Below, piece by piece: positions 25,421 through 34,419 of a stretch of DNA of 48,043 nucleotides (position 1 is the stretch's first letter; each line of letters begins with the position of its first letter). The DNA comes from Alphaproteobacteria bacterium UBA2966 (GTDB lineage: Bacteria; Pseudomonadota; Alphaproteobacteria; UBA2966). The notes below the pieces were generated by a model, which had not been told where the DNA came from, ran no database searches, and saw only the letters and a list, made by a program, of their open reading frames with translations. The translations under genes and the position numbers were made by a program. The stretch lies in assembly GCA_002348365.1 (NCBI GenBank), contig DEBC01000025.1, forward strand, positions 8,474 through 56,516. Reading direction: 5' to 3'.

Positions 25421-26400
25421 GCCTCGACCCTCCAGGCTGTATCGACGACATCTGTCAAAGCTTCCTCAATACCCGGAACTGCGCTGTCCTCGGCGAATTT
25501 CACGGCCTTGGTGACTTCGGCAGATGTCGCTTCCTGAATCTCCTCGTCCTCGCGTTCCGTGAGCCACTGGCGCTCTTCCATATAGGCACGAAATGTATTG
25601 ATCGGATCGCGGTTGGTACGCCAGTCCTCGACCTCGTCCCGTGTCCGGTACTCTTCCAGATCGCCGGGACTGTGACCGAAATATCTGTAGGTTCGGGCCT
25701 CGATGAGGCTGGGGCCCTCACCGCGTCGGGCTCGGTCGACGGCTTCGCTCACGGCTTCGTGGACCTCAACGACGTTCTGGCCGTCTACGGACACTCCCGG
25801 AATGCCGTACGAGCCCGCCATCGTCGCGACGGAATCGACCACCGCCACGGTCTCGCGACGCACCCATTGCTGGAACCCGTTGTTCTCGCAAACATAGACC
25901 ACCGGCAGATTCCACAGCGCACCCATGGTGATTGCCTCGTGAAAGGTCCCCCGCGCCGCGGCGCCATCACCAAAAAAGCACACGGATACCTGGTCCGATT
26001 TGCGGATCTTGCTGGCAAGTGCCGTACCTGTTCCCGGACCCAGTCCTCCGGCAACGATCCCGTTGGCCCCCAGGATATTGAGCGACAGGTCAGCAACGTG
26101 CATGGAGCCGCCTTTGCCCGAACAGGTCCCGTCGGCCTTGCCGAAGAGCTCGGCCATCGTGTGTTCCATGTCGGCGCCCTTGGCGAGACAGTGACCATGA
26201 CTTCGATGGGTACCGACGATGTAATCGTCGTCCCGAAGATTGGAGCAGACACCTACCGCAACAGCTTCTTCACCGCAGTAAAGGTGCAAAGCACCCACCA
26301 CGTTTCCGAGGCCGAGCTGTCGGTTGGCCTCCTCCTCGAACATGCGAATCCGCCACATGTCGGTGTACATCTTTTTGGCGAGTTCTTCCGTGAGCGCCAT
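25417..26400 (-). CDS. 2-oxoacid/acetoin dehydrogenase E1 alpha subunit
   Basis: The 327-residue ThDP-dependent subunit has the PP motif GDGAAARGTFHEA ending in CENN and the GSMHVADLSLNILGANGIVAGG block characteristic of AcoA/PdhA. It decarboxylates the 2-oxo acid or cleaves acetoin and reductively acylates the E2 lipoyl group. I placed the start at MALTEEL (26398-26400), because the strong AGGGAGGG site is well spaced for it and too close to the upstream ATG at 26406. It heads a four-gene operon divergent from the PhyH gene. Confidence 0.9.
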   Translation of the reverse strand: MALTEELAKKMYTDMWRIRMFEEEANRQLGLGNVVGALHLYCGEEAVAVGVCSNLRDDDYIVGTHRSHGHCLAKGADMEHTMAELFGKADGTCSGKGGSMHVADLSLNILGANGIVAGGLGPGTGTALASKIRKSDQVSVCFFGDGAAARGTFHEAITMGALWNLPVVYVCENNGFQQWVRRETVAVVDSVATMAGSYGIPGVSVDGQNVVEVHEAVSEAVDRARRGEGPSLIEARTYRYFGHSPGDLEEYRTRDEVEDWRTNRDPINTFRAYMEERQWLTEREDEEIQEATSAEVTKAVKFAEDSAVPGIEEALTDVVDTAWRVEA

Positions 26401-26586
26401 GCTCATCCCTCCCTGCTGTCGTTCGCCCAAACTGGATCAATTGAGGCTTCTGAGCGGCCCCTCCGGGCGGTATCCAGAATAGTATAGCCCGCTTGCCCCA
26501 TCCATACAGGCACCGCCCCGCCTCTAACGGCCTTGTGATGCCAAGCGTGTGATCAATCGGGCTGGGGCGTGATACTCTTAGGTTTC

Positions 26587-27492
26587 ATGATCGGATCGAC
26601 CGAAGAAGCCATCCTGGCGCAGCCGGCCCGCCTACTGACGCAAGCGCAGCGCGAGTTCTATTTCGAGAACGGGTACCTGCTGCTCGAGAGTGTGATTGGG
26701 AACGACTGGCTGACCAGACTTAGGTCGGCCATTGCCGAAGTTTTAGACCGCAGCCGTGAGATGACCGTTTCCGATGATGTCATCTGGCTCGAGAAGGGGC
26801 ACACCCGGTCCGACCCCCGTCTGCTGCGCCTTAACTGCCCCGACGTGCATCATCCTGGATTCTGGGCGTACGCCACGGAGTCCATCCTGCCGGATATTGC
26901 GGCTGATCTTGTGGGACCGGATGTCCGGTACAGTCACTCGCTCCTGAATTTCAAGTGGGCAGAGGTTGGCCAGGAAGTGAAATGGCATCAGGACATCCAG
27001 TTTTATCCCCACACCAACTATTCACCGCTTTCACTGGGAACGCTGGTCGAGGATGTCGGACCCGAGCAGGGCCCCGTCCGTGCCATCCCCGGCAGCCATC
27101 TCGGTGATGTCATTCCGCATTACGCAGAAGACGGCACCTGGACCGCCTGCATTCAGGACCAGGATCTGAAATCGCTGAAGGTGGACGAAGCCCCCCTGCT
27201 CATGGGCCCGGCCGGCTCCGTCACCGTGCATAACTGCAGGACCGTTCACGGTTCCGATCCAAACCGTTCGGAACGGGGCCGACCCCTGCTGGTCAACACT
27301 TACTCTGCAGCTGACGCATTCCCCTACACGCACCTGCCCCAGCGCAGCACCAACACCGGGACCATCGTTCGCGGGAAACCGGCATCTCAGGCGCGGCTCG
27401 ATCCCCGTCCCTGCCCGTTGCCGCCGGATTGGTCCGGAGGATTCTCCGTGAACAATGCGGCCACCGGCGAGATCCGAGGCGACGCAGGCTGA
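26587..27492 (+). CDS. Phytanoyl-CoA dioxygenase (PhyH) family protein
   Basis: The 301-residue protein belongs to the Fe(II)/2-oxoglutarate PhyH family, which hydroxylates diverse small molecules. The iron triad is visible: HQD in VKWHQDIQFYPH and the distal His in NCRTVHGSDPN, with the Arg of NRSERGRPLLV binding 2-oxoglutarate. The opening LTQAQREFYFENGYLLLES is family-typical. ATG at 26587 is preferred; GTG at 26569 is an in-frame alternative. The stop overlaps the next ATG (TGATG, 27490-27494), so it is coupled to the TlpA-like remnant. Confidence 0.87.
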   Translation: MIGSTEEAILAQPARLLTQAQREFYFENGYLLLESVIGNDWLTRLRSAIAEVLDRSREMTVSDDVIWLEKGHTRSDPRLLRLNCPDVHHPGFWAYATESILPDIAADLVGPDVRYSHSLLNFKWAEVGQEVKWHQDIQFYPHTNYSPLSLGTLVEDVGPEQGPVRAIPGSHLGDVIPHYAEDGTWTACIQDQDLKSLKVDEAPLLMGPAGSVTVHNCRTVHGSDPNRSERGRPLLVNTYSAADAFPYTHLPQRSTNTGTIVRGKPASQARLDPRPCPLPPDWSGGFSVNNAATGEIRGDAG

Positions 27493-27884
27493 TGCACGGC
27501 TCAAGAACTGCTGCCGTTGGCATCACAGGCTGGAGAGGTCTTCTCCGGGTGTGTGTGGTATGGCTGACGATGTCTTCGTCCGGGGCGATGACAGAACCGG
27601 CCATGGCGTTGACGCCTGATCTCAAGGACAACCTGCTGACGCTGTCTCACCTCGCCGGCGAACCCCTAACGAAGTCCGATCTCAGCGGTAAGGCCACGGT
27701 CGTCTCGTTTTTCGCCAGCTGGTGCCCGCCCTGCCATGCCGAGTTCTACCATCTGGCGGAATTTCGCGAGCACTACGGTGAGGATGTGACCATCCTCTCC
27801 ATCAACGTTTTCGAGAATTACGGCGCATTCAAGGACTCCGGCATCATAGGATGTTTGACCGCGGCCGCGATCGTTAAGGTTTAG
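27492..27884 (+). pseudogene. TlpA-like thioredoxin-fold protein, C-terminally truncated
   Basis: The 130-residue product has an N-terminal hydrophobic anchor or signal (LLRVCVVWLTMSSSG), then a thioredoxin/TlpA-type domain with VVSFFASWCPPCHAEFYHL (CxxC) and VTILSINVFENYGAFKDSG. Family members continue 60-80 residues further with the cis-Pro segment; here the chain ends after an unrelated IIGCLTAAAIVKV, and the stop overlaps the end of the convergent VOC gene. The C-terminal half has been lost by deletion, so the protein should not fold as a full thioredoxin domain. It begins inside the PhyH stop codon. Confidence 0.65.
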
Positions 27885-28240
27885 GTTGATCCCGCGCGTT
27901 GAAACAACTGCACCAGATTTCCGTCCGGGTCCCGAAACGTCAGAACCCGGCCATGATCGCCCATGTCACGACTGCCCAGTACCTCACCGCCGTTCTTCTC
28001 GATCGTGAGGCTGGCATCGGCAATGCTGTCGACTTCGAAAATCAACACCGCGCCCATCGCACCTTCGGCCGCCTCTTCGGGCGAAGAAACGGCAAAATTG
28101 GATCCACCGGCATCGAATTGCGCCCACTTGGCGCCATCCTGGAACTTCATCGGGAGGCCCAAGGCGTCCTGGTAGAAAGCGACTGCCCGCTCCATGTCAT
28201 GCGTCACGACGTAAGCATTCTGTAGGCGTTTCACGGTCAT
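27881..28240 (-). CDS. VOC-family (glyoxalase-like) protein
   Basis: The 119-residue single-domain vicinal oxygen chelate protein starts VKRLQNAYVVTHDMERAVAFYQDALGLPMKF and ends FRDPDGNLVQLFQR, the paired beta-alpha-beta-beta-beta signature of the family. Possible metal ligands are His (DHGRVLTFRD) and the Glu/Gln positions, but the function could be lyase, isomerase or binding protein. The start at 28238-28240 gives the standard family N-terminus. It is read toward the truncated TlpA-like gene, with overlapping ends. Confidence 0.8.
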   Translation of the reverse strand: MTVKRLQNAYVVTHDMERAVAFYQDALGLPMKFQDGAKWAQFDAGGSNFAVSSPEEAAEGAMGAVLIFEVDSIADASLTIEKNGGEVLGSRDMGDHGRVLTFRDPDGNLVQLFQRAGST

Positions 28241-28344
28241 GGCAGAGGCCTTCCCTGAAAAATGCGGGTTGCTGTTTAGCATGTTTTGCGCAGACGGACA
28301 GCCGACCTAAACTGGTTGGGTAGGACTTCAGTTGGGAGGACGAT

Positions 28345-29400
28345 GTGGCTGAGCACAAAACGGCCATGGTGATCGGTGCGACCGGGATCATCGGCGGTAA
28401 CCTCATTCGGCATCTCGATACGCTCAATGATTGGGACGTCGTCGGACTTTCGCGCGGAAAGCCCGACTATCCCTCGCAGATGGAGCACATCTCGGTCGAT
28501 CTGCTCGACCCTGACGATTGCGTAGCTAAACTCAGTCATCTCAGCCACGTCACACACATTTTCTTCGGGGGCTATACCGAACGGCCGACGTGGGCGGAAC
28601 AGGATCCACCCAACAAGGCCCTGCTCGTCAATCCAGTCCGCGTAGTGGAACCGGTGGCGAAGGAATTGCGCCACGTCTGCCTGGCCCAGGGCACCAAGTA
28701 CTACGGTGCTCACCTCGGCCCATGGACCAATCCAGCGCGGGAAACCGATCCCACCCACATGCCGCCGAACTTCTACGTGAGCCAGCAGAAATTCCTTGAA
28801 TCGGAGAGCGAGGGCAAAGACTGGTCTTGGTCAAGCTTTCGCCCACCCATCGTCTGCGGTTGGTCGCTGGGCAAGCCGTTCAACCTGGTCAACCTGATCG
28901 CTGCCTACGCCACGATTTCCAGAGAACTCGGACTGCCGCTGCGCTATCCGGGCAAGGAGCGCGCCTATCATACCATTGTGCAGGCCGTAGACGTCGATCT
29001 ATTGGTTCGTTTCGCGACCTGGATCGCCACAACCCCCGAATGCGCCAACCAGGGCTTCAATATCTCCAACGGCGACGTATTCCGGTGGGAGGACCTGTGG
29101 CCCCGCATCGCCGATTACTTCGACATGGATATGGGCCCGGTCCAGACCATAAGCCTCACCCAGATGATGGGCGACAAGGGCCCCCTGTGGCAGGAGATCG
29201 TCGCCAAGCACGGTCTGACAGACTACCGGCTCGAAGATATCGCGCACTGGCCGTTCGGCGATTATATGTTGTCGACCGATTACGACATGATCTCCGACTA
29301 CAACAACATCCGCCGACTGGGCTTTCACGAGTTCATCGACACGGGCGACATGTTCCTTCGTATGTTCGACGAGTTGCGCCAGAACCGGGTCATTCCCTAA
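28345..29400 (+). CDS. SDR-type NAD(P)-dependent enone reductase (PRISE-like)
   Basis: The 351-residue extended SDR has the nucleotide-binding GATGIIGGNL near residue 11 and the LVQGTKYYG-type segment (CLAQGTKYYGAHLGPW) of the progesterone 5-beta-reductase/iridoid synthase-like group, followed by NFYVSQQKFL, which holds the Tyr of the active site, and FRPPIVCGWS. Such enzymes reduce activated C=C bonds in steroids, terpenoids or small enones with NADPH. The start is GTG with GGGAGG about 7 nt upstream. It opens a plus-strand catabolic cluster. Confidence 0.8.
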   Translation: MAEHKTAMVIGATGIIGGNLIRHLDTLNDWDVVGLSRGKPDYPSQMEHISVDLLDPDDCVAKLSHLSHVTHIFFGGYTERPTWAEQDPPNKALLVNPVRVVEPVAKELRHVCLAQGTKYYGAHLGPWTNPARETDPTHMPPNFYVSQQKFLESESEGKDWSWSSFRPPIVCGWSLGKPFNLVNLIAAYATISRELGLPLRYPGKERAYHTIVQAVDVDLLVRFATWIATTPECANQGFNISNGDVFRWEDLWPRIADYFDMDMGPVQTISLTQMMGDKGPLWQEIVAKHGLTDYRLEDIAHWPFGDYMLSTDYDMISDYNNIRRLGFHEFIDTGDMFLRMFDELRQNRVIP

Positions 29401-29433
29401 TCGCACCGTCCAACGGCCACGGTCGTCGATAGC

Positions 29434-29457
29434 CCCATGCTTGGCGCAAGCGCTGGG
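29434..29457 (+). terminator. Candidate hairpin between the reductase and hydrolase genes
   Basis: GCTTG (29439-29443) and CAAGC (29447-29451) form an inner stem, and CCCA (29434-29437) can pair with TGGG (29454-29457) outside it. It has no T-run. It is a weak candidate for partial termination. Confidence 0.3.
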
Positions 29458-29507
29458 CCGTTCTATCCTGACGGACAAATCTGAACGGGACAGGATGAGG
29501 ACGCACT

Positions 29508-30353
29508 ATGTTGACCACACCGGAACATCGGACGGGAACGTGCCAGTCAGATGACGTGACCATCCACTACCGGCACTTCGGCAGTCCCGGGGAGACCCCG
29601 ATGCTGATCGTGCATGGCCTCTCCTACTTCTCGTATGACTGGATCGACATCGCCGGCGAATTGTGCGGCGATCGCGAGGTCGTGGCCATGGACATGCGAG
29701 GCTTTGGCGATTCCACCTGGAGTCCAACCCAGAAATATGCCCTCGATGATTTCGCCGGAGATATGGCCAATCTGCTCGATCATCTGGAGTGGCCGAAGGC
29801 GATCGTTATGGGCCACTCGATGGGCGGCCGAAATTCCACGTATTTCACTGCCGGTCATCCGGACCGGGTCGAAAAACTCGTCCTCGTCGATTCATCCCCG
29901 GTCAATGCACCGGCGGGCGGCAAGCGCGTCATGAACATCGTGGCCGGCGTGCCCGATGTCTTTGCCGATTTCGATGCCGCGCTCGAGTACTTCGGGCAGG
30001 ACCCGCATTCACCGCAGGACTCGTCCGTGCGCTCGCGCATGGAGAACTACCTCAAGCCAGCGGATGGTGGATTCGTCATTAAGCGGGATACTGCGTTCCG
30101 CGAGAAATTCCGCAAGCAGCGGGATACCGGTGAACGTGAACCGTTGGGCGCCGATATGTGGGAGCGCCTCGGCGCCATCCAGTGTCCCATCCTCGTAGTG
30201 CGGGGAATGCGCTCGGACATGTTCACGGATGAAACCGTCCCCAAGGTCAAGGAAGCGAACACGAATGTTACCTTGGTCGAGCTCGATACCGCGCACAATG
30301 TCGGCGGCGAGGATCCCGAGGGTCTCGTCCGCGAAGTCAAGAAATTCCTTTGA
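29508..30353 (+). CDS. Alpha/beta hydrolase
   Basis: This 281-residue hydrolase has the nucleophile elbow GHSMGG, the oxyanion segment VHGLSYFSYDW, the acid in SDMFTDE and the catalytic His in DTAHNVGGEDPEG. It resembles the meta-cleavage product hydrolase and epoxide hydrolase groups in overall layout. Next to a VOC-type dioxygenase-like gene (18-nt gap) it could cleave a ring-opened product, which is inference. The start follows GGAC spacing; the upstream region is free of other starts. Confidence 0.85.
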   Translation: MLTTPEHRTGTCQSDDVTIHYRHFGSPGETPMLIVHGLSYFSYDWIDIAGELCGDREVVAMDMRGFGDSTWSPTQKYALDDFAGDMANLLDHLEWPKAIVMGHSMGGRNSTYFTAGHPDRVEKLVLVDSSPVNAPAGGKRVMNIVAGVPDVFADFDAALEYFGQDPHSPQDSSVRSRMENYLKPADGGFVIKRDTAFREKFRKQRDTGEREPLGADMWERLGAIQCPILVVRGMRSDMFTDETVPKVKEANTNVTLVELDTAHNVGGEDPEGLVREVKKFL

Positions 30354-30371
30354 ATTGAAGGAGCAGGACTG

Positions 30372-31007
30372 ATGGCAGTCACAGAATCCGCTGAGGCCAA
30401 ATCCAAACCCAAAAAGGCCAAATACGTTGGCACGAAATTGAGCACGCCCGTCACACGTGGCGTGGACCATCTGGCGCTGGTGACAGACGACATGGCCGAA
30501 ACCATGAAGTTCTATAACGATGTCATGGGCATGCAGCTCCTGCACGTGCGGCGCGTTCCCTACGCCCCGGATCGCGGGCAGCCTCCCTATGACAACCTGC
30601 GCCACTACTTTTTCGGCATGGGAAATGATTCCCTGCTCGCATTCTTTGAATACCCCAAGGGCCTCGAACGGTCCGACCGGGACCTGCCCGGTGGCATGCA
30701 GCATCTGGCGTTCCACGTGCCGCCGGACAAGCTCGACGAAATGGTCGAACACGTAAAGAACCAGGGTATCGACGTGGTGGGACCCGTGTCCCTGGGTGGC
30801 CGGTTCTGGTCCGCCTATTTCTATGACAACAACGGCATCCGCCTCGAGCTGGCGACGAGCCTTGCGGGTAAAGAGTTCGATAATGTCGAATCCATCCTGC
30901 AGACTGAAGAGGAGGCCCGCGAGGAGCTGGAGACCCTGTTCGATAACGCGGAAGACGTCGAGCACTGGTTGAAGTTGATGCCCCTAGTCGAAGAACCGCT
31001 GGTCTAA
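30372..31007 (+). CDS. VOC-superfamily protein, dioxygenase-like
   Basis: The 211-residue protein has a VOC domain after a Lys-rich 30-residue lead (SAEAKSKPKKAKYVG): RGVDHLALVTDDMAETMKFYNDVMGM (His ligand), HLAFHVPPDKLDEMVEHV (second His) and YFYDNNGIRLELATS (Glu ligand), the 2-His-1-Glu arrangement of extradiol dioxygenases and glyoxalases. An acidic C-terminal tail (about 40 residues) is unusual. Its neighbours (hydrolase upstream, flavin monooxygenase downstream) suggest ring or enol oxidation. It has GGAG 10 nt before ATG. Confidence 0.8.
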   Translation: MAVTESAEAKSKPKKAKYVGTKLSTPVTRGVDHLALVTDDMAETMKFYNDVMGMQLLHVRRVPYAPDRGQPPYDNLRHYFFGMGNDSLLAFFEYPKGLERSDRDLPGGMQHLAFHVPPDKLDEMVEHVKNQGIDVVGPVSLGGRFWSAYFYDNNGIRLELATSLAGKEFDNVESILQTEEEAREELETLFDNAEDVEHWLKLMPLVEEPLV

Positions 31008-31031
31008 AGCCCTCCGCACAGCCCATTCCCG

Positions 31032-31063
31032 ACGGGGCGGTCCGGTCACAGCCGCCCCGTTTT
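31032..31063 (+). terminator. Rho-independent terminator after the VOC gene
   Basis: ACGGGGCGG (31032-31040) and CCGCCCCGT (31052-31060) form a perfect 9-bp stem with an 11-nt loop, followed by TTTT (31060-31063). This is one of the clearest terminators in the window and ends the reductase-hydrolase-VOC transcription unit. Confidence 0.8.
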
Positions 31064-31123
31064 CCGTGGTTGGCGGACCAACCTACCAATACGAATCGAT
31101 GACAATGAGCGCTGGAGTGAAAA

Positions 31124-32332
31124 GTGACGGCTGGCAATTCTGACGAGTTCCTCATTGCCGGCGGTGGGCTGGGTGGCCTCGCGACCGCGCTCGCCTTGTC
31201 TGTCCAGGGGATTCCCTCCCGGGTGTTGGAACAGTCGTCGGAATTTCGGGAGATCGGCGCGGGCATCCATTTGGGCCCCAATGTGTTTCGTGCCTGTGAA
31301 CAGCTCGGAATCATGGAACAGATGACCGCCAAAGCGGTATTCGTCGATCATCTGGAAATGCGCGATGCCCTCTCGGGCGATGAGATCACTCGTGTTCAAG
31401 TGAAGGGTGCGTGCCTGGAACGCTACGGTTATCCCTACGCCATTCATCACAGGGCCGACATGCTCGACGTGTTCCTCAAGGCCTGCCAGGACTCTCCCCA
31501 GATCACCCTCGAGACGTCACGACGTGTCGTCCGAATCGAAGACGACGGCAACGGCGTCTCCGTCGAAACGGAGGATGGCAGTTCATACAGAGGCCGCGCC
31601 CTGATCGGCGCCGACGGTCTCTGGTCGAAGGTCAGAGCTTATCTGTTTGGCGACGAGATGCCCCGAGTCTCGGGACATATTGCCTATCGCGCCGTTCTAC
31701 CCATGAATGAGGTGCCGGAAGAGCTAAAACAGAACGCCGCCATCATCTGGGTGGGTCCACGTAACCATCTGATCCACTACCCCCTTCGCGACTGGGAGTT
31801 GTTCAACGTTGTCGCTGTATTCCACAGTGACAAGTACGTCGAGGGTTGGAACGAACCGGGCGATCGCGATGAACTCCTGACGCGGTTTGCGGACGTGGGG
31901 ACCCTTCCCATGGCATTGCTGGAAAGGGTCTCGGACTGGCGGATGTGGGTCCTGTGTGACCGCGAGCCGACGGACGTCTGGTCACGTGGCCGCGTCACCC
32001 TTATCGGTGATGCGGCTCATCCCATGTTGCAATACTTCGCGCAAGGTGCCGCGATGGCGATCGAGGACGGTCTCTGCGTCGCGGGTAAGATCAGGAATGC
32101 CGACGACGATCCGGAATCCGCATTCGAGGCCTATCAACAAGAGCGGTACCTGAGGACGGGTCGCGTACAGTTGATGGCTCGATTCCTCGGCGACGTCTAT
32201 CACGCAGAAGGCGTCAAACGAGACCTGCGCAACAGAATGCTTGGCGCCCGGACGCAGGCCAAGGCGTTGGAAGGCCTCGACTGGCTTTACCGCGGACCCC
32301 AAACGGACAGTGGTCCCGCACGCTACTCATGA
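31124..32332 (+). CDS. FAD-dependent aromatic monooxygenase (salicylate/3-hydroxybenzoate hydroxylase-like)
   Basis: The 402-residue flavoprotein has the GxGxxG dinucleotide motif in FLIAGGGLGGLATALALS, the DG fingerprint in GRALIGADGLWSKVR, and the second FAD motif RVTLIGDAAHPMLQYFAQGAAMAIEDG. This set is diagnostic of class A hydroxylases such as salicylate hydroxylase and 3-hydroxybenzoate 6-hydroxylase. It would use NAD(P)H and O2 to hydroxylate an aromatic ring. The start is GTG with GGAG about 9 nt upstream. Substrate is not certain; it comes after a terminator, so it has its own promoter. Confidence 0.87.
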   Translation: MTAGNSDEFLIAGGGLGGLATALALSVQGIPSRVLEQSSEFREIGAGIHLGPNVFRACEQLGIMEQMTAKAVFVDHLEMRDALSGDEITRVQVKGACLERYGYPYAIHHRADMLDVFLKACQDSPQITLETSRRVVRIEDDGNGVSVETEDGSSYRGRALIGADGLWSKVRAYLFGDEMPRVSGHIAYRAVLPMNEVPEELKQNAAIIWVGPRNHLIHYPLRDWELFNVVAVFHSDKYVEGWNEPGDRDELLTRFADVGTLPMALLERVSDWRMWVLCDREPTDVWSRGRVTLIGDAAHPMLQYFAQGAAMAIEDGLCVAGKIRNADDDPESAFEAYQQERYLRTGRVQLMARFLGDVYHAEGVKRDLRNRMLGARTQAKALEGLDWLYRGPQTDSGPARYS

Positions 32333-32851
32333 GGACGATCGGTCGGGCGGCGGTTCCCATGGCGTGAACCGTGGCATCCAACGCGGCACGTTCTCACGAT
32401 AGTGGCCGTAGGCAGCGCCGAGCCTCTTCTCCGGACCCGGTTCCTCCTTCTTGGGAATATACGCCGCGTTGATCAGAAAGAAGACGACGGCCCACGCCGC
32501 GACCAATACAGCGTGCAGCAAAAGAGCCTCAGCCACGAGAATCAGCGCGACCCCCGTGATCATCGGATTTCTGACGTGCCGGTACGGGCCCGTCACCAGA
32601 AAATTCTTGGGGGGATCCCATGGCGCCAGTGTACCCCTGCCCCGGCGCGTAAAGTCCACGATGGTCCAGCCTGCCAGCACAAGGCCGCCGGCGCCGCACA
32701 AAACACCGAAGACGAGGCCCAGCGGAGAGGTTTGGCCCGGCTCCGCTGTCCACCCGGTACCGACACCGGCCCACAGAAGGAGGCCGGGCACGATGACGAT
32801 CGCCGTACCCGGCAGCAAGGCGATCGATGCGAGTGCACGCGCCAGCAGCAT
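32327..32851 (-). CDS. Isoprenylcysteine methyltransferase (ICMT)-like membrane protein
   Basis: The 174-residue protein has four or five membrane helices (LASIALLPGTAIVIVPGLLL, VFGVLCGAGGLVLAGWTIV, ITGVALILVAEALLLHAVLV) and the signature GPYRHVRNPM, then EEPGPEKRLGAAYGHYRENVPRW. This is the SAM-dependent methyltransferase type of the ICMT/PEMT group (bacterial homologues methylate lipids or small molecules). Its last codons overlap the stop of the flavin monooxygenase on the opposite strand. It directly follows the 60-residue gene at 32852. Confidence 0.82.
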   Translation of the reverse strand: MLLARALASIALLPGTAIVIVPGLLLWAGVGTGWTAEPGQTSPLGLVFGVLCGAGGLVLAGWTIVDFTRRGRGTLAPWDPPKNFLVTGPYRHVRNPMITGVALILVAEALLLHAVLVAAWAVVFFLINAAYIPKKEEPGPEKRLGAAYGHYRENVPRWMPRFTPWEPPPDRSSS

Positions 32852-33034
32852 TCAGGAACCAATGAAGTTGAATACCTGGTGAGCAAGCTTGCCGTCGCTC
32901 AGCCAGTCGAACCCCAGGGTCAGGTCACCGAGCGGGATCCGAGTGCTCAGCAACCTCTCCCTTGTCATGGGCACGCCGTCAGCGAAGAATCCGGGCCGAC
33001 CCTGCCCGGGCAACTCGGCCATACGCGTCTTCAT
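32852..33034 (-). CDS. Small hypothetical protein (60 aa)
   Basis: The frame MKTRMAELPGQGRPGFFADG then ...DLTLGFDWLSDGKLAHQVFNFIGS has a good ribosome-binding site (GGAG 8 nt before ATG). It ends one nucleotide before the start codon of the ICMT-like gene, so the two are coupled. The stretch GFFADGVPMTRERLLS looks like a real protein segment. No motif is known to me. It may be a small partner of the methyltransferase or a remnant of a larger gene. Confidence 0.5.
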   Translation of the reverse strand: MKTRMAELPGQGRPGFFADGVPMTRERLLSTRIPLGDLTLGFDWLSDGKLAHQVFNFIGS

Positions 33035-33126
33035 GTTTGCATCTCCTCGATCGCGCGGGTTTGCAATTTGCTCGCTCCCGTGAACAATCGGGGCCCCATC
33101 CGTTACACCCACTACATCAGCAAGCC

Positions 33127-34293
33127 ATGGATACCAACTTTTCTCCAGAGCAGAACGACATTCGCGCAGCCGTCGAGAAGCTCTGCGCCAAGTACGACGA
33201 CGACTACTGGCTGGGATTAGACCGCGACGGCGGGTTTCCCGAGCCCTTTGTGAAGGATATCGCCGAGGGGGGCTGGCTCGGCATTTCGTTGCCCGAGGAA
33301 GTCGGTGGATCCGGATTGGGTGTCGTTGAGGCGGCGATCATGATGCAGACAATCGCCGAGTCCGGGGCATGCTTCTCCGGCGCGTCCGCCGTCCATATGA
33401 ACATCTTCAGCCCGAAACCGATAGCTAAACACGGTTCCGACGAGCAGAGATCGCGCATGCTGGTCCCGCTGATCGAGGGAAAGGATCGAATCTGTTTCGG
33501 GGTTACAGAACCCAACGCCGGCCTCGACACGACCAAGATCGAGACGCGGGCCGCCCGCTCGGGGAACCAGTACATCGTGAACGGCCGAAAGATTTGGACA
33601 TCAGTCGCCCAATCGGCGACCAAGATCATGTTGCTGGCGCGCACGACGCCGCGCGAGGAGTGCGCAAAGCCGACGGACGGAATGTCGCTGTTCTATACGG
33701 ATTTCGACCGCGACTACATCGAAGCACGTGAAATCGACAAGATGGGCCGCAAGGCCGTCGACTCCAATGCCGTTTTCATCGACAACCTGCCCGTGCCGGG
33801 AGAAGACCTCATCGGCGAGGAAGGCAAAGGCTTCCGTTACATTCTCGATGGGCTCAATCCGGAAAGGATCCTGGTCGCGGCAGAGGCCGTGGGCATCGGA
33901 CGTCTGGCGATCCGCCGCGCGGCTGCCTATGCCAACGAGCGAATCGTCTTCGACCGCCCCATCGGCCAGAACCAGGCGATCCAACACCCCCTGGCGATGA
34001 GCTGGTGTGAATTGGAGGCCGCCAATCTGATGGCATTCAAGGCGGCGCAGCTCTATGACGAAGGCCAGCCCTGCGGCACTGAAGCCAATGCGGCCAAGTA
34101 TCTGGCCGCCGAGGCCGCCTTTCGAGCCTGCGAGCGGGCCGTCATGGCGCATGGCGGCATGGGCTACGCCAAGGAGTATCACGTGGAGCGATATCTGCGC
34201 GAAATCTTCGTCGCCCGGATTGCGCCCGTAAGCCGGGAAATGATCCTGAATTACATCGGCGAACGGGAGTTGGGCCTGCCGAAGTCGTACTAA
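33127..34293 (+). CDS. Acyl-CoA dehydrogenase
   Basis: The 388-residue flavoprotein has the ACAD family signatures: FGVTEPNAGLDTTKIETRA (FAD/substrate loop), GRKIWTSVAQSA, LNPERILVAAEAVGIG, and AVMAHGGMGYAKEYHVERYLREIFVARIAPVS near the end. It introduces a trans-2,3 double bond in an acyl-CoA, passing electrons to ETF. I chose ATG at 33127; upstream in-frame codons give no similarity. It is divergent from the small gene/ICMT pair and is followed by the LLM genes. Confidence 0.9.
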   Translation: MDTNFSPEQNDIRAAVEKLCAKYDDDYWLGLDRDGGFPEPFVKDIAEGGWLGISLPEEVGGSGLGVVEAAIMMQTIAESGACFSGASAVHMNIFSPKPIAKHGSDEQRSRMLVPLIEGKDRICFGVTEPNAGLDTTKIETRAARSGNQYIVNGRKIWTSVAQSATKIMLLARTTPREECAKPTDGMSLFYTDFDRDYIEAREIDKMGRKAVDSNAVFIDNLPVPGEDLIGEEGKGFRYILDGLNPERILVAAEAVGIGRLAIRRAAAYANERIVFDRPIGQNQAIQHPLAMSWCELEAANLMAFKAAQLYDEGQPCGTEANAAKYLAAEAAFRACERAVMAHGGMGYAKEYHVERYLREIFVARIAPVSREMILNYIGERELGLPKSY

Positions 34294-34342
34294 TAGCCGC
34301 CCAAACTGGCGTGTCCGCACTCGACCTCGAACACCCCCCTGA

Positions 34343-34373
34343 TTGACCCTCCGTAGGGCGCGTGAGGTATAGT
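34343..34373 (+). promoter_or_regulatory. Candidate sigma70 promoter for the first LLM gene
   Basis: TTGACC (34343-34348) and TATAGT (34368-34373), with a 19-bp spacer, lie 47 nt before the start at 34420. Both hexamers match 5 of 6 consensus bases; the spacer is long. Confidence 0.4.
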
Positions 34374-34419
34374 TCTATCAAGCGCACAAAACATACCGAG
34401 GATGGTGGAGGCAAAACGG

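Noticed and set aside
30009..30965. Minus-strand frame of 318 codons opposite the hydrolase and VOC genes
   Set aside because: It crosses two real genes and the gap between them without any recognisable domain.
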